64,000 nucleotides of DNA from Cristatella mucedo (Eukaryota; Bryozoa; Phylactolaemata; Cristatellidae), in the NCBI GenBank assembly GCA_009760855.2, contig WPIO01000042.1, forward strand, positions 580,501 through 644,500, read 5' to 3'. Made by a program: the position numbers and the translations under genes. Positions within the stretch are counted from its first letter, which is position 1, and each line of letters opens with the position of its first letter. This document shows, one piece after another, positions 61,840 to 64,000 of the stretch. The notes under the pieces were generated by a model. That model was given only the letters and a program-made list of their open reading frames with translations, was not told the origin of the DNA and made no database searches.

Positions 61840-62425
61840 TTCTGTGACTCCAGACAACGTATCGGACCTACTTTCCAGCCAAGCTAAGCACCGGAGCCTC
61901 TGCTTTTCTGAATTAAATTGTTTAGCTACACATCGTGCGAACGTCATATCCTTTGGAGACCATGCCTTTAGTTCGCATGCTTCCAATGCCTGAAACTTGC
62001 TTCCGAATAGCGTCGCGACAATCTGACTCCGTGACATTAAAAAAACCAAACGTGCAGTCATTTATAATAGTAATATTAATGCACTTGATAAAGCGCCCTC
62101 AGAGAACTCAATCTCTTTCTAGGCGCTTTGCATTTGCTGCAAAAGGAAAACGCGACTGAACGGTGAGTAATATCGTGCTTGATAAGCAACTTATCAAAGC
62201 ATTAAGTGGGTTGGCGTGATTCGTCTTTTGTGAGCGTTGACCGTAGTTGCATGCCGGCACTGTGCATGTCACCTCTAACCAGGTTCACTGTTTACACTAA
62301 CCGTGCTACCGCCAACCGTTTGATTATGCTTCCTTTGCAGCATATGTAAAGTGCCTAGAAGGAGGTTAATCTCTCATAGAGCGCTGCAACAATGTGCTGT
62401 TATTATCACTATTATTATTACATGG
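61840..62425 (+). mobile_element. LINE family 1 3' end interrupted by an antisense 3' end
   Basis: C-terminal coding DNA (NVISFGDHAFSS-like) to about 62062, then resumes at about 62191 with AAAGCATTAAGTGGGTTGGC and runs to hairpin and tail. Confidence 0.7.
62063..62190 (-). mobile_element. LINE family 1 minimal 3' end, nested antisense
   Basis: TAATAGTAATATTAATGCAC tail, perfect hairpin and 60 bp of 3' UTR. TTAT-like bases lie at both edges. Confidence 0.75.
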
Positions 62426-62429
62426 TGAC

Positions 62430-62745
62430 GTTGAGGTCACTGCTAAGCGTTTCAATTTCTGAGCTAACACTTGATTTGCCCATAACTAGTCTGTATTTTG
62501 GTGCCTTTCTATTTGAGGAGGTTTTTGTTGATATCAAAGCCCGGAAGCCAGCAATACATGCAAGGCGGTTGAGAGAGTTAGATTTGCTTGAAGGGCGGAT
62601 GGATCAAAGTTCAAGTACGGCTGTGTGTCGTCGTCGCAGAAGTGAGAGGCCATATTGTGCCCAGCGATTACATCGTTGCTCAGGTTATCTTGATCAATAT
62701 ATTCTTCTTGACGGGGGCCTAATGGCAGGCTTATCTAGCTGATTG
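62430..62745 (-). mobile_element. LINE family 1 RT fragment, decayed
   Basis: Reads on the minus strand as the DDKTNLLVMGK and AACIDD regions with insertions. Confidence 0.45.
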
Positions 62746-62959
62746 CAATCAGCGTACCTGCATATCTTTATGCAGCGCCTGCAACTTGTGTCAGCCATGC
62801 TTTTAAGCTCAGGGCTGCGCCGATATTTGGCGTGCCTCGGCATGCACCTTTACGAAAGTCGCTCTTGCCGCCCCTGAGGACTCGAGTGCTCAAGTCGGCG
62901 CATCGCGTTGGTAATGCTATTCACTCAAGCGAAACAGAGTCTGTCACAAACAGGTAGCT

Positions 62960-64000
62960 GATTTTTCCTCGAGCTTTTGGGAGTTCTTTGACGCAGGAGA
63001 GGTTTCAATCGCGAGAAGCAGAATAGGGCTTTTCGTTTTGAACACTAGGGAACGCTTCGCAGTGCAGAGTTATATCTGACTCGCCGGTGTCGTTTCGGGC
63101 GCACACATCCTGTCGCTTCGAGAGGAGTCGCAGGGCGCTTGCGATCCCTACCGGCAGCTCGTTCGCATCGGCTCATCGACGGGGTCCTTTCGACGAGCAG
63201 CGACGCCGGGCAGGCCCCCCAGGGGGGGGGGGGGAGCGCCCACAGCTGAGTTTCGTCGCTCAAGCCCGTGCGTCAGGTCCCTGCATGGCTTCACTTTTGG
63301 CAGCCAGCGACTCCTAGCGGTTGCGCGAATACAGTTGGCATTGTGCGAGCGACAATGATTGCATTTTCGACGACCATTATTCGTGTTGATTCCGGTCAAA
63401 GGAACCGATCGCCCTGGAATTCGCTGCAAGCACGGCCGCCAACCGTCGCGGCCGCCGACCATTTTATGGAGCTGGGCGTGCTCGAAGCTGGGCGACGCGA
63501 GCTCACCGGCCCGGGCTGCTGCGGTGGTTACCGGCACGGCGGCAGCGGCGGTCGCCGCCGCTTGGCCTCGGCTTCGCTTCCCTTCCTGGCGAGCGCAGCG
63601 GTGCACTTGACAGGTACGCGAGCCCTCCGGTCCGACCGGCTCGACCTCCATGCAGCTCTCAGCAGCTGACGCCCTTTCCCCGGTCGCCGGTCGCGCTTTC
63701 GGTCGTCGTCGCCGCCGTCGTCGCTGTCGGTACCTCCGTCGTTGTTCGGGGATCTCTCGCCAGCGGCTCGCTCAGCAGCGCTTCGAGCCAACGTTCGTGA
63801 GACGACTCGACCGCTGTAGCAGCCGTCACCCTGTGGTCGTCGACCTTTCGTGTTGCCGGGTGCAAAGAAGACCGGGTGACATTCTGCGAAGGAGGAGCGG
63901 CAGCCGACACGTCGGTGGGCTACAGCTGTCTCCCGGGCAGCCGCATCTTGCCGTCTTCCGTAACGTATGCTGCGACGAGCCAGCTTTGCCCTGCGGGCGG
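62960..64000. promoter_or_regulatory. GC- and CpG-rich block, possible promoter/first exon
   Basis: Sharp rise in GC and CpG over the last kilobase, including a G13 run (63222-63234) and CGTCGTCGCCGCCGTCGTCG-type runs near 63700. Several overlapping open frames on both strands reflect composition. No conserved protein is recognised. The block is cut by the window edge. Confidence 0.35.

Overview
The window is nuclear DNA of a multicellular animal, most likely an invertebrate. The evidence is a split gene with GT-AG introns and metazoan-type coding content, many 5'-truncated CR1/L2-type LINE copies, tRNA-derived SINEs and long CA, TA and GA microsatellites. There is no operon, plasmid or prokaryotic feature. 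I cannot name the species.

Host gene. The minus strand carries eleven consecutive coding exons, 41382 down to 16176, of a PLP-dependent acidic amino acid decarboxylase of the CSAD/GADL1/insect ADC (black) branch of the glutamate decarboxylase family. Every exon junction joins in phase. The assembled part is 453 residues and ends at a normal C-terminus with a stop. About 40-60 N-terminal residues were not found. Such enzymes make hypotaurine (towards taurine), beta-alanine or GABA. Introns run from 78 bp to 7.4 kb, and most of the long ones are filled with LINE or SINE debris.

Repeats. Two LINE families dominate. Family 1 ends in a hairpin followed by (ATT)n. Its best copy (57350-58876) has an open reverse transcriptase frame and is inserted inside another copy of the same family with a short target duplication. 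Family 2 ends in TGTAATG-like repeats, and its best copy is 44930-46650. SINE A (four copies) has a tRNA-like head and carries the same 3' hairpin as family 1, so it is probably mobilised by that LINE. SINE B (three copies) is a separate tRNA-derived family. A roughly 180-bp tandem array (7235-8215) lies just upstream of a family 1 endonuclease region and may be a monomeric LINE promoter.

Other regions. A 250-codon orphan frame with a coiled coil (9168-9923) and a small one-TM frame (4256-4606, minus) are possible genes without recognised relatives. The region 12232-12386 holds telomere-like and G-rich short repeats. The last kilobase (about 62960-64000) is GC- and CpG-rich, as expected of a promoter or first exon. 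The stretches 27.7-29.3, 47.8-49.7 and 51.0-54.1 kb hold no gene I can support.
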